A stretch of 64,000 nucleotides of DNA, taken from assembly GCF_029675105.1 (NCBI RefSeq), contig NZ_JAQQFV010000002.1, forward strand, positions 248,001-312,000, given 5' to 3'. Below, in pieces: positions 39,442 to 64,000 of the stretch (positions within the stretch are counted from its first letter, which is position 1; each line of letters starts with the position of its first letter). The stretch comes from Nocardia anocheti. GTDB taxonomy: Bacteria > Actinomycetota > Actinomycetes > Mycobacteriales > Mycobacteriaceae. The position numbers and the translations under genes were made by a program. The notes below the pieces were generated by a model. The model saw only the letters and a list, made by a program, of their open reading frames with translations. It made no database searches and was not told the DNA's origin.

Positions 39442-39473
39442 AGCCCGCTTCGCCCTCCCCGGCGAGGCGGGCT
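39442..39473. terminator. Bidirectional stem-loop between catalase and vapC
   Basis: AGCCCGCTTCGCC (39442-39454) pairs with GGCGAGGCGGGCT (39461-39473) across a 6-nt loop, with one G-T wobble in 13 positions. It lies 10 nt after the catalase stop and 16 nt before the end of the convergent PIN gene, so it can serve both transcripts. Confidence 0.75.
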
Positions 39474-39489
39474 CACTTCTGCACAGAAA

Positions 39490-39903
39490 TCAGTCGATCA
39501 GTTCGACTCGACAGGGCAGGCCGGGGGCTCTGCTCAATCGCGCGTCGCTGGTGAGGAGGGGGACTTCCAGTCGTGCGGCCAGGGCGGCGTACAGGCCGTC
39601 GTAGAAGGTGATCGTGTGGCGGAGTCTCCAGGCTTCGTCGGACAGCCAGCCGTGCATGGCGTAGCGGTGATCGATCATGGTCGACATCATGCGCAGGCCG
39701 ACGGCGGCCGCGGTGGGGCCGATCAACTCCTTGCGTTCGTGGCGACGCAGCACGTTCCCGACCTCGGCGTCGATGAGGTGCGGTGCGTGACAGGTCGCCG
39801 ATTCGATCAGGCGTCCGATCGCCTTGCCGACCGCGTCTTTGCGCAGGATCGCGGTCGAGGCCGCCGAGGCGTCGATGACGTACTCGTCACTCGCCACGGG
39901 CAT
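39490..39903 (-). CDS. PIN-domain toxin, VapC-like (second pair)
   Basis: Predicted ribonuclease toxin of 137 aa with the complete PIN acidic set: Asp in VIDASAAS, Glu in LIDAEVGNVL, Asp in TFYDGLYAAL and Asp in LLTSDARLS. The fold begins right after the ATG at 39903, which overlaps the antitoxin gene by 17 nt. An ATG at 39939 adds 12 poorly conserved residues, and a GTG at 39897 is also possible. It is unlike the first PIN toxin in this window in length and surrounding motifs, so the two pairs are probably independent acquisitions. Confidence 0.88.
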   Translation of the reverse strand: MPVASDEYVIDASAASTAILRKDAVGKAIGRLIESATCHAPHLIDAEVGNVLRRHERKELIGPTAAAVGLRMMSTMIDHRYAMHGWLSDEAWRLRHTITFYDGLYAALAARLEVPLLTSDARLSRAPGLPCRVELID

Positions 39904-40126
39904 CGTCCAATGCCGCCAAGATGGACTCCCGGTCGGCACCGGGCCGGTCGTCGCGCTCGAGCGCGTCGCGAATCGCCGCCATGGTCTCGGCCTTCGATCG
40001 GCGCCGGGCGACCGCGATCAACTCGCGGCGCATATAGGCCTGCAACGACATACCCTCGGCCTCGGCCCGCCGACGGAAGACCTCGGCGTCTTCGTCGGGC
40101 AGATCCCTGATCTGTATCGTCGCCAT
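39887..40126 (-). CDS. Antitoxin, VapB/FitA-like (second pair)
   Basis: Antitoxin of 79 aa. ATIQIRDLPDEDAEVFRRRA and GMSLQAYMRREL form the ribbon-helix-helix of the FitA/VapB type. The acidic tail (LERDDRPGADRESILAALDD) probably contacts the toxin. The start follows a perfect -10 (TATAAT) by 6 nt, predicting a leaderless mRNA, and nested palindromes cover the promoter. Confidence 0.87.
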   Translation of the reverse strand: MATIQIRDLPDEDAEVFRRRAEAEGMSLQAYMRRELIAVARRRSKAETMAAIRDALERDDRPGADRESILAALDDARGE

Positions 40127-40153
40127 AGCGCCATTATAGCGCTGAATTAGCGC
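40127..40153 (-). promoter_or_regulatory. vapB promoter with nested operators (second TA pair)
   Basis: The minus strand has TATAAT (40138-40133), then 6 nt, then the ATG at 40126. Two perfect inverted repeats of the half-site AGCGC overlap it: AGCGC-N7-GCGCT at 40127-40143 and GCGCT-N5-AGCGC at 40139-40153. The shared half-site suggests cooperative binding of two antitoxin dimers and tight autorepression. Confidence 0.72.
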
Positions 40154-40171
40154 AATCGCAGGTACGGGGCC

Positions 40172-40387
40172 TCAGGAGTCGTTGGCCATGGCGGCTATGA
40201 GGGAGTTGGGGCGCATGTCGAGCCAGTGGGATTCTACGTAGTGGAGGCAGGAGGTGCGGGGGGCGGCGCCGAAGGCTACGGTCCAGCCGCCGGGGACGGC
40301 GGCGAAGGTGGGCCAGAGGGAGTGTTCGCCTTCGGCGTTGACGAGGACGTAGAACTGGGCGTTGTCGTCGTCGAACGGGTTGCTCAT
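40172..40387 (-). CDS. MbtH-like protein, NRPS adenylation chaperone
   Basis: A 71-aa MbtH-family protein, a small partner that binds NRPS adenylation domains and is often needed for their solubility or activity. The signature is clear: NPFDDDNAQFYVLVNAEGEHSLWP, GGWTVAFG, then CLHYVESHWLDMRPNSL with the conserved tryptophans. The ATG has GGAAGG 7 nt upstream (40395-40400). It follows the degenerate NRPS-like gene by 22 nt and is the last gene of the NRPS-2 operon. It could serve both synthetases in the window. Confidence 0.95.
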   Translation of the reverse strand: MSNPFDDDNAQFYVLVNAEGEHSLWPTFAAVPGGWTVAFGAAPRTSCLHYVESHWLDMRPNSLIAAMANDS

Positions 40388-40409
40388 GGTGGGGCCTTCC
40401 GGGTGGGGG

Positions 40410-43400
40410 TCACTGGGTGCGTTCTGCGGGGGTGCGCAGGTCGAAGGTGTGGCTGGGGGCGTCGGGGTCGGCGGTGAGCAGGCCGAGGGTGCGGGAGAAG
40501 CGGCGCAGCAGGGTGGCAGCGGTGTGGTCGTCGACGCGGTCGGTGCGGTATTCGAGTTCGAGGCCGAGGTGGCCGTCGGGGTCGGGGTGGGCCGAGACGA
40601 TGAAGTGCACGCCGTCGGCGACGGCCGGGCCGTCGAAGCGCAGCGGGGTGAGTTCCAGGGCGGGGACGGGGAAGCTGCCGGAGTCGAGGTAGCTGAGGGT
40701 GACCGGACCGTGCGGGCCGGAGTCGGCGCAGGATTCGCTGGTGTCGGCGGTGGTCGAGGCGATCACCGGATCCGGTTCGGCACAGAGGATTTCGGACAGT
40801 GTGGTGGCTCCGGCCACGGCGGTACCCGCCTGCCAGGCGAGCAGTACCGTCATGGCGGCGCGGACCACCGCGAAGGGCGGGACCGCGTGGCGGCGAGCCA
40901 GTTCGGTGACGCGGGCGCCGATACCGGCGCCGATCCGCGCGCGCATGCTCGCGCCGCGAATGGCGCGCGCGGGGACGACAGGTGTCATCAGGTCGCCGAG
41001 GCGGACCAGGGCGGCGGTGGTGCCGTCGACTTCCCAGCGCGCGAGTTCGCCGGTGCGGAACATGCGGTCGCCGGGGATGCCGAAGGGATTGGCGACGAAG
41101 CGGCCCGAGGTGGGAATCGGGTGGTCGAGATAGCCGCGGGCCAGCTGGGTGCCCGCCAGGTACAGCTCACCGGGGACGCCGGGGTCGGTCGGGCGCAGAT
41201 CGTCGCCGAGGACGTAGACGCGGCGGTTCCACTCACGCACCCGCACGGCGGGCGATTCGACCGAATCCGTCGGGGGCACAGCCGGATAGGTGAGGGTGAC
41301 GGTGGCCTCGGCGCGACCGTAGTCGTGGTGCAGGCGGGCGTCGCTGATGGTGGCGAAGGCGCGCACGTCGGCCCCGGACAGCGGCGCCCCGAGGACGACC
41401 ACGCTGCGCAGCGAGGTGACCCGGCCGCGCAGATCGTGGCGGTACACGTGGTCGGTGAAGGCGGCCAGGCGCTGCGGGGTGAAGTCGGCTGCGGTGATGC
41501 CGTAGGCGGCGACCAACTCGGTTAACCGGCTCGGATCGGGCGGTTCGGTGAGCACGACCGTGGCTCCGACGCGCAGCGGCAGCAGGTAGCCGTGCCACTC
41601 GGTGACCTCACCCGCCGCCTGGTGCAGATACACATCGCGCCCGGTGAAACTGTGACGGCCCTGCATGGCGGTGACCCGGTGCACCGCGGCGGCGTGGCTG
41701 ACGGTGATCCCCTGGGCGGCGCCCGGCGGGAACAGCACGAAGGCGGGATGTTGGGACAGCACCGGCCTCCGCCGGTCGCCGCGGGTGATGGGCTCGTCGG
41801 AGTAGTCCGATAAACGGACCTCGTCGACGCGCACGACCGGAATGTCGTACACCGCGACCTCTTCGCGGGTCGACACTGTCAACACCAGCGCGGGATCGGC
41901 GACCGGCGGCAGCACCCCGGACACCACCGGGACCACCGCGCCACCCGCCTTGAGCACCGCGTAGGTCGCGGTCACCAACGCGATCGAGCGCGGAACATCC
42001 ACGAGCACCGCGGATTCCGGTCCGATGCCCAAGGCCATGAGATGGCGTGCGAGCTGATTGGTGCGCCGGTCCAGGTCGCCGTAGGTGATGATCGCGGTGG
42101 CGCGCTCGCCCGCCGCGTGCACGACCGCCGGATCGAAAGGCGTTGCGGCGGCTTGGGCTTCGAACTCGTCGAGGAGCAGTTCGCCGGGGAGGCCGCCCTG
42201 GCGGGGCGCGGCGGCGTAGGGGTCGGTGCGATCGTCGACGCGGCCGACGAACTCCAGTTCGGCGGCCCAGCCGTCGACCGGTGGCCTGCGGCGCACCAGG
42301 TCGCCGGTGGCGAACATGCGGTCGTCGACGGGGCCGATGGGGTTGGCCAGGAAGGTGGCCGCGGTGGCCTGCCTGCCGAGGTAGCCGCGCGCCAATTGCA
42401 CACCGGAGACGTAGAGTTCGCCGGTCTCACCGTCCGCGACGGGGCACAGGTGCTCGTCGAGAATCAGCAGTTCGACGTCGTCGGCGGCGGTGCCGATGGG
42501 GACCACTTCCAGATCGGCGCCGGTCACCTCGTGGGCCAGGACCTCCCCGGCGGTCTCGGGCCTGCCGTACACGTGCCACAGGGTGGCGCCGCTGACGAAG
42601 CGCAGCGCGGCCGCCGTCTTGGCGGGCAGGGTGCCGCAGCCGAGGACCACGCGCAGCGAGTCCAGGCGCTCCTCCGCGTCGGGCAGGGCGGCCAGCTCGG
42701 CCAGCTCGAAGGGGTCGAAACACGCGGCGGTGACGCGGGTTTCGGCGATGGCCTTGGCCAGGTTGGAGCTGGTCGGGACGACCAGGGTGGCGCCGGTCTG
42801 CAAGGCCAGCAGCATCTCCCCCACCGCCGACTGTCCGGCGAGCGGGGCGTGCCAGAGCACCGAGTCGTCGGGGCCGATACCGCAGAGCCGCTGGCGCCAC
42901 ACCGAATTGGCCTGGGCCGCACGGTGTCCGATGACCACCGCCGAGGCGGCTTCGACATCGACCACCAGGTAGGCGGGGTTGTCGGCGCCGGGTCCGGGGA
43001 GGTCGGCGGGCGGTACGTCGGCGGCGTCGGTGCCCAGCACCGCGACGTCGCTCGGGTGCGGGGTGCCGGGGGTGGTGAGCAGCAGGACCGGCGCGGCGAG
43101 GTCGACGGTGCGCTGTTGCCGGGCGGCGGGGGTCTCGGGGTCGAGCAGGACGAACGCGCCGCCCGCGGCGATCACCGCGTGCACGGCGACGACCAGCTCG
43201 ATCGAGCGCGGCAGCGACACCGCGACGATGGTCTCGGGGCCGACGCCGTGGTCGGCCAGGACGGCGGCCAGGGCGTCGACCCGCTCGGCGAGTTCGCCGT
43301 AGCTCAGTTCCACCGCGCCGTCGCGCACGGCGACGGCCTCGGCGTGCTGGGTGGCCTGGGTGGTGAAGGCGGCGAGCAGGGTCGCCGGGTCACGTCGCCG

Positions 43401-43468
43401 TTCTCGCGCGGGGTCGCGCAGCAGCGCGTCCAGCGAGGCAGCGGCCGTGACCGAATCCGTGTGCGACA

Positions 43469-43469
<1 letters not shown>
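40410..43469 (-). CDS. Degenerate NRPS-like protein: two decayed A domains plus C-terminal half of a C domain
   Basis: A 1019-aa protein with no carrier or thioesterase domain. Roughly residues 25-415 and 425-845 each align to an A domain: SYGELAERVDAL and TYGDLDRRTNQLARHL starts, AGGAFVLLDPETP, GELYVSGVQLARGYL, MFATGDL; GELYLAGTQLARGYL, MFRTGELARW. Both have lost the ATP loop: TSGSTGxPKG is replaced by VVDVEAASAVVIGHRA and LFPPGAAQGITVSHAA. The FDxS and NxYGPTE motifs are eroded, and the lid with the catalytic lysine is missing or unrecognisable. Residues after about 860 resemble the C-terminal half of a C domain without HHxxxDG. The frame is open throughout, shares one base with the NRPS-2 stop (TGATG), and is followed by mbtH. 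It may be a scaffold or pseudoenzyme, or a decaying module. Confidence 0.88.
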
Positions 43470-61351
<17,882 letters not shown>

Positions 61352-61363
61352 CAGAGCCTCCTC

Positions 61364-61819
61364 GAATCGCGAAAAAACAGCAGACCGAACCTTTTTCGGG
61401 CACCACGAAGACACCTCTGGTACTCCGTGAACCGGTCGATCCGGTATGGGCGCGGTGGGCGCGACGCCGCACTCGCGCGAGATCCCCGACAGATCATGTG
61501 GACGAGAGCGACAGCCGATCGGGGCTGTCGTCGGCGGCGGGCGGGAAGCCTGCCGCGGGGTGCCTAACTGATGATCGTTCCTCCAACATCGCGGCCGCGG
61601 CGTGAAGACCTCGCCCCGGCTCTGTCACTTACATCACATGGCTGCCTGTCCATGCATTGCAGACACTAGGCGGTCAGTTAATAAAAAGAAACTTTTTCCG
61701 CTAAAAAACTCGGACGAACGACCAGTCTCTTCCGGAGGGTGCCCACGACCTGGACATGAGTGTGCGCTCCAACACATTCGCTCGCGCGGTGTGAGCTACC
61801 ACACTTTCAGAACGGGAGA
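61364..61819 (-). other. Intergenic region upstream of NRPS-2 with an AT-rich island
   Basis: About 450 nt between the regulator stop and the NRPS-2 start, without a convincing gene. Positions 61676-61712 are strikingly AT-rich (runs such as TAATAAAAAG and CTAAAAAAC) in a genome of roughly 70 percent GC. TGTCACTTACATCAC lies at 61623-61637 and the 8-bp stem-loop further downstream. It probably contains the NRPS-2 promoter; exact elements could not be fixed. Confidence 0.5.
61509..61530 (-). promoter_or_regulatory. 8-bp stem-loop in the NRPS-2 leader
   Basis: CGACAGCC (61509-61516) and GGCTGTCG (61523-61530) form a perfect stem with a 6-nt loop about 160 nt upstream of the NRPS-2 start. It has no T-run. 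It may be an operator palindrome or a leader RNA structure. Confidence 0.45.
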
Positions 61820-63190
61820 CTATGAGCCGAAACGTTGCATCTGCGTTGCATCGGCACCCAGGCGGCGATCGAGCACCCGGATCTTGGCTTCGATCTGCGC
61901 ATACAGGGGGGAATCACGGTCGACGGTCGAGCGGTAGGCGGCCCAGGCGGCGGCATCGTCACGCCCCTCCGGACCGGCCGTCCACCGGCGCAGCACGCCC
62001 GCGTCGCGCGAGGCGAGCACCGCGGTGCGCAGACGCACCCGCAACTCGTCGCGGATGTCGCAGATGCCCGGCGCGGAGGACCGCGGCAGCACCGGACCGG
62101 CGTACAAGCGCAATGCGGATTCGATATCACCGGTGTCGAGCGCGGCCCGCAGGGCCTCCACATCGGTTGCGACATGGACGCGCAGACGGTATGGGCGTGA
62201 TCCGACCACGCTCGGGCCCACCACCGACCGTAATCGCGACATGGCGGCGCGGATCGTGCCGTTGTCCAGATCGGTGTCGTCGAGCAGCAGTGCCAGGTGA
62301 TCGGCGCCCAGGCCCTCCGGATGCTCGGTGAGCAACAGCAGGATCTCGGCATGGCGCTGCGAGAGCGAGACCCGCTCCCCCGCCACACTCAGTTGCGGTT
62401 GCCCGAGCCCGAGGACGTCGAGTCCGAGTCGGGCCGGTGGCGTCTCGGCGATGTCGACGTCGTCCGGGGTAGGTGCCGGGACGGCGCGACCCGCGCGCAT
62501 GGCCCGCAGCACCAGGTCCATCTCGGCGGCCGTCGCGGCGGCTTTCACCAGCGCGAGGATCTCGGGCTTGGCGACCCGCATCCCGCCCGCAATCATCAGC
62601 ACCCCGATCAACCGGCCGTCCGGCTCGTGCACGGGGGCCGCGGCGCCGGTGATCTGGTGCATGCGGTGCAGGAAATGTTCGGGTCCGTGGATCCAGGTGG
62701 CGCGGCCGCTGCGCACGACGAGGCCGACCGCGTTGGTGCCGACGCGCCGCTCGCTGAGGTCGTCGCCTTCGCGCACGCCGATCTCGGCGACCGCCGCGAC
62801 CTGCTCGGGATGACCGTGTACCGAGAGCACGCGACCGAACTGGTCGGCCACCGTCACGATGAGTCCGGCCCGCGCCGCGTCCTGGACCAGCAGTTTGTCG
62901 ATCAGCGGCATGAGCGCCGCGATCGGATGGGCATCGCGATACCGCACCAGGTCGGCGCCGCGCAGACCGCGACCGTCGAGTACATCCGTCGGATCGACAC
63001 CACCGCGCACACTGCGCAACCAGGATTCGAGAACGAGCGGACGCAACAGACCGGCCAGCTGAGTCAGCTGTTCACCACCGGCACTGAGAAATCCATGGGC
63101 CTGTGCGGCATAGGCTTCCAGAGCTCCGAGCTGTGCGCCCGACTCCGCCGCCTGCCGTGGGGGCCGCCCACCTGCAAGATTGCTGACCAT
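61820..63190 (-). CDS. GAF-domain transcriptional regulator with C-terminal winged helix
   Basis: Regulator of 456 aa, transcribed towards NRPS-2. After an N-terminal helical region (LLRPLVLESWLRSVRGGVDPTDV split by family variation), a GAF sensor spans about residues 90-220 (VADQFGRVLSVHGHPEQV, GVREGDDLSERRVGTNAVGL split by a short gap, HGPEHFLHRMHQITGAAAPV). The C-terminal part has a winged-helix/SARP-like region (LSQRHAEILLLLTEHPEGLG, IRAAMSRLRSVVG, SRPYRLRV) and a helical tail. Related actinobacterial GAF regulators often adjoin aldehyde or alcohol dehydrogenase genes. I chose the ATG at 63190, which has GAAAGG just upstream, over 63238. It could control NRPS-2, the GMC gene or itself. 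Confidence 0.85.
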   Translation of the reverse strand: MVSNLAGGRPPRQAAESGAQLGALEAYAAQAHGFLSAGGEQLTQLAGLLRPLVLESWLRSVRGGVDPTDVLDGRGLRGADLVRYRDAHPIAALMPLIDKLLVQDAARAGLIVTVADQFGRVLSVHGHPEQVAAVAEIGVREGDDLSERRVGTNAVGLVVRSGRATWIHGPEHFLHRMHQITGAAAPVHEPDGRLIGVLMIAGGMRVAKPEILALVKAAATAAEMDLVLRAMRAGRAVPAPTPDDVDIAETPPARLGLDVLGLGQPQLSVAGERVSLSQRHAEILLLLTEHPEGLGADHLALLLDDTDLDNGTIRAAMSRLRSVVGPSVVGSRPYRLRVHVATDVEALRAALDTGDIESALRLYAGPVLPRSSAPGICDIRDELRVRLRTAVLASRDAGVLRRWTAGPEGRDDAAAWAAYRSTVDRDSPLYAQIEAKIRVLDRRLGADATQMQRFGS

Positions 63191-63266
63191 TTGCCTTTCT
63201 TTCCCGATACAAACTGTACCGGTGACATATGGCGGCAACTGTCAGAAGCGGGGGTTTGTCCGGCAG

Positions 63267-63291
63267 GTCACATCGTGGTATCAGATGTCAC
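63267..63291. promoter_or_regulatory. Imperfect palindrome upstream of the GAF regulator
   Basis: GTCACATC (63267-63274) and GATGTCAC (63284-63291) form an inverted repeat with one mismatch and a 9-nt spacer, 77 nt upstream of the regulator start. The overlapping TGTCACTTCGTCAC resembles TGTCACTTACATCAC in front of NRPS-2. Candidate regulator site only. Confidence 0.4.
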
Positions 63292-63295
63292 TTCG

Positions 63296-64000
63296 TCACA
63301 CTGCGAGCAGATCGGCTATGGCTGCGGCGAGCGTCACTACAGTGACCTGCGGTCCGCGTCGCAACGGCACCGGCACGATCGACAGGTCCACGACCATAAG
63401 GTCCTCGATTCCGTGTACCCGAGCCCCTTCGTCGACCACCGCGCGCTCGTCGTTCGCGGGTCCCATCCGGCAGGTGCCAGAAAGATGCTGGGAGGTTCCC
63501 AGGTGCCCGCGCAGCCACGTGTCGTCGAGGGTTCCCGGACGCAGATCGAACAGTTCCGCCGCGATCTCGACACCCGCGCGGAGGCGCTCGCGGTCGGCGG
63601 CGGCCCGCAGGTGGCCCTGGTCGACGCGGGCCGGGACGGACGGGTCGGCGGAGGTCAGGGTGAGTGTGCCGGTGGACTCCGGGTGCATGAGGGCCACCCC
63701 GAGCCTGCGCAGGCCCGGGGTGAAGGTGGGGGTGTAGGGGCGCAGTTCCAGGTCGTCGAGTTCGAGGACGTATTCGAGGGCGACGCTGGCGCGCGGCGAG
63801 GGTTGCCCGGGGAACTCGAGACCGATCTCGGGATGGTCGGTGCACCAGCGGCCGACCGGAGCGGGCCGGAGCACCGGCAGGCCCAGTGCGCGCAGCAGCG
63901 GCTCGGGGCCGATGCCCGAGCGGATGAGCAGGGCAGCGGATTCGATCGCCCCCGCGCACAGGATCACGCGGTCGGCGCAGGTCGTTCCGCGCTCGCGACC
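63296..64000 (-). CDS. GMC-family oxidoreductase, C-terminal part (MftG-like), cut by right edge
   Basis: The last 234 residues of a flavin-dependent GMC oxidoreductase; the N-terminal FAD-binding half lies outside the window. VILCAGAIESAALLIRSGIGP is the GMC signature 2 region. The C-terminal catalytic block has QHLSGTCRMGPANDERAVVD with the active-site His, then ARVHGIEDLMVVDLSIVP. Instead of the usual NPNxT it ends VPLRRGPQVTVVTLAAAIADLL, a feature I associate with MftG, the GMC enzyme of mycofactocin clusters. That identification is tentative. It precedes the GAF regulator on the same strand with a 105-nt gap. Confidence 0.88.
   Translation of the reverse strand, partial: GRERGTTCADRVILCAGAIESAALLIRSGIGPEPLLRALGLPVLRPAPVGRWCTDHPEIGLEFPGQPSPRASVALEYVLELDDLELRPYTPTFTPGLRRLGVALMHPESTGTLTLTSADPSVPARVDQGHLRAAADRERLRAGVEIAAELFDLRPGTLDDTWLRGHLGTSQHLSGTCRMGPANDERAVVDEGARVHGIEDLMVVDLSIVPVPLRRGPQVTVVTLAAAIADLLAV

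Noticed and set aside
61676..61712. Poly-T tract on the minus strand as a terminator of the regulator gene
   Set aside because: No stable stem directly precedes the T-rich runs, so an intrinsic terminator cannot be supported.

Overview
The window comes from a high-GC, mycolate-type actinomycete, most likely Nocardia or a close relative such as Rhodococcus. Three things support this: a bkaR-accD1-accA1-fadE19-maoC-citE leucine operon in the order known from Mycobacterium, a putative F420-dependent PPOX oxidoreductase, and very large NRPS genes with EntF-like starter condensation domains. The genus is an inference. No rRNA, tRNA, CRISPR array or insertion sequence was recognised.

Left arm (1-19 kb, minus strand): the 5' part of a giant NRPS (NRPS-1). 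Five complete C-A-T modules and a sixth partial C-A module are present and the gene runs off the left edge. An 11-bp stem-loop precedes it.

Middle (19-40 kb): mostly housekeeping and accessory genes. These are cobM (cobalamin synthesis), a DUF3105 lipoprotein, the PPOX oxidoreductase, a two-component system divergent from an FtsX-type ABC transporter, and a NYN nuclease-like protein. Next come a VapBC-like toxin-antitoxin pair and the TetR repressor bkaR, divergent from a translationally coupled five-gene leucine/isovalerate operon. An acetoacetyl-CoA synthetase, a double-headed TetR regulator, a DUF1254 lipoprotein, a catalase and a second VapBC pair follow. Leucine breakdown can be followed here: FadE19 (isovaleryl-CoA dehydrogenase), AccD1/AccA1 (methylcrotonyl-CoA carboxylase), MaoC (hydratase), CitE (HMG-CoA lyase type), then AacS re-activating acetoacetate.

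Right arm (40-64 kb, minus strand): a second NRPS locus. In transcription order it contains a partial GMC oxidoreductase (MftG-like), a GAF plus winged-helix regulator, NRPS-2 (five C-A-T modules, an extra terminal C domain and a stub of an A domain), a 1019-aa protein made of two decayed A domains and half a C domain with no carrier domain, and an MbtH-like protein. NRPS-2 has no thioesterase. A-domain pocket residues read by eye suggest Ser/Thr-rich acyl-peptides: NRPS-1 = X-aliphatic-Ser-Ser-Thr-aliphatic..., NRPS-2 = Ser-X-Ser-Thr-X. No epimerisation domains are visible.

The best candidate for something undescribed is the end of NRPS-2: a catalytically intact orphan C domain, translationally coupled by a 1-nt stop/start overlap to an open but active-site-less tandem-A protein, followed by MbtH. 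A second theme is three regulatory or antitoxin genes whose -10 element lies exactly 6 nt before the start codon, which predicts leaderless mRNAs; in both toxin-antitoxin modules a perfect palindrome covers the -10.
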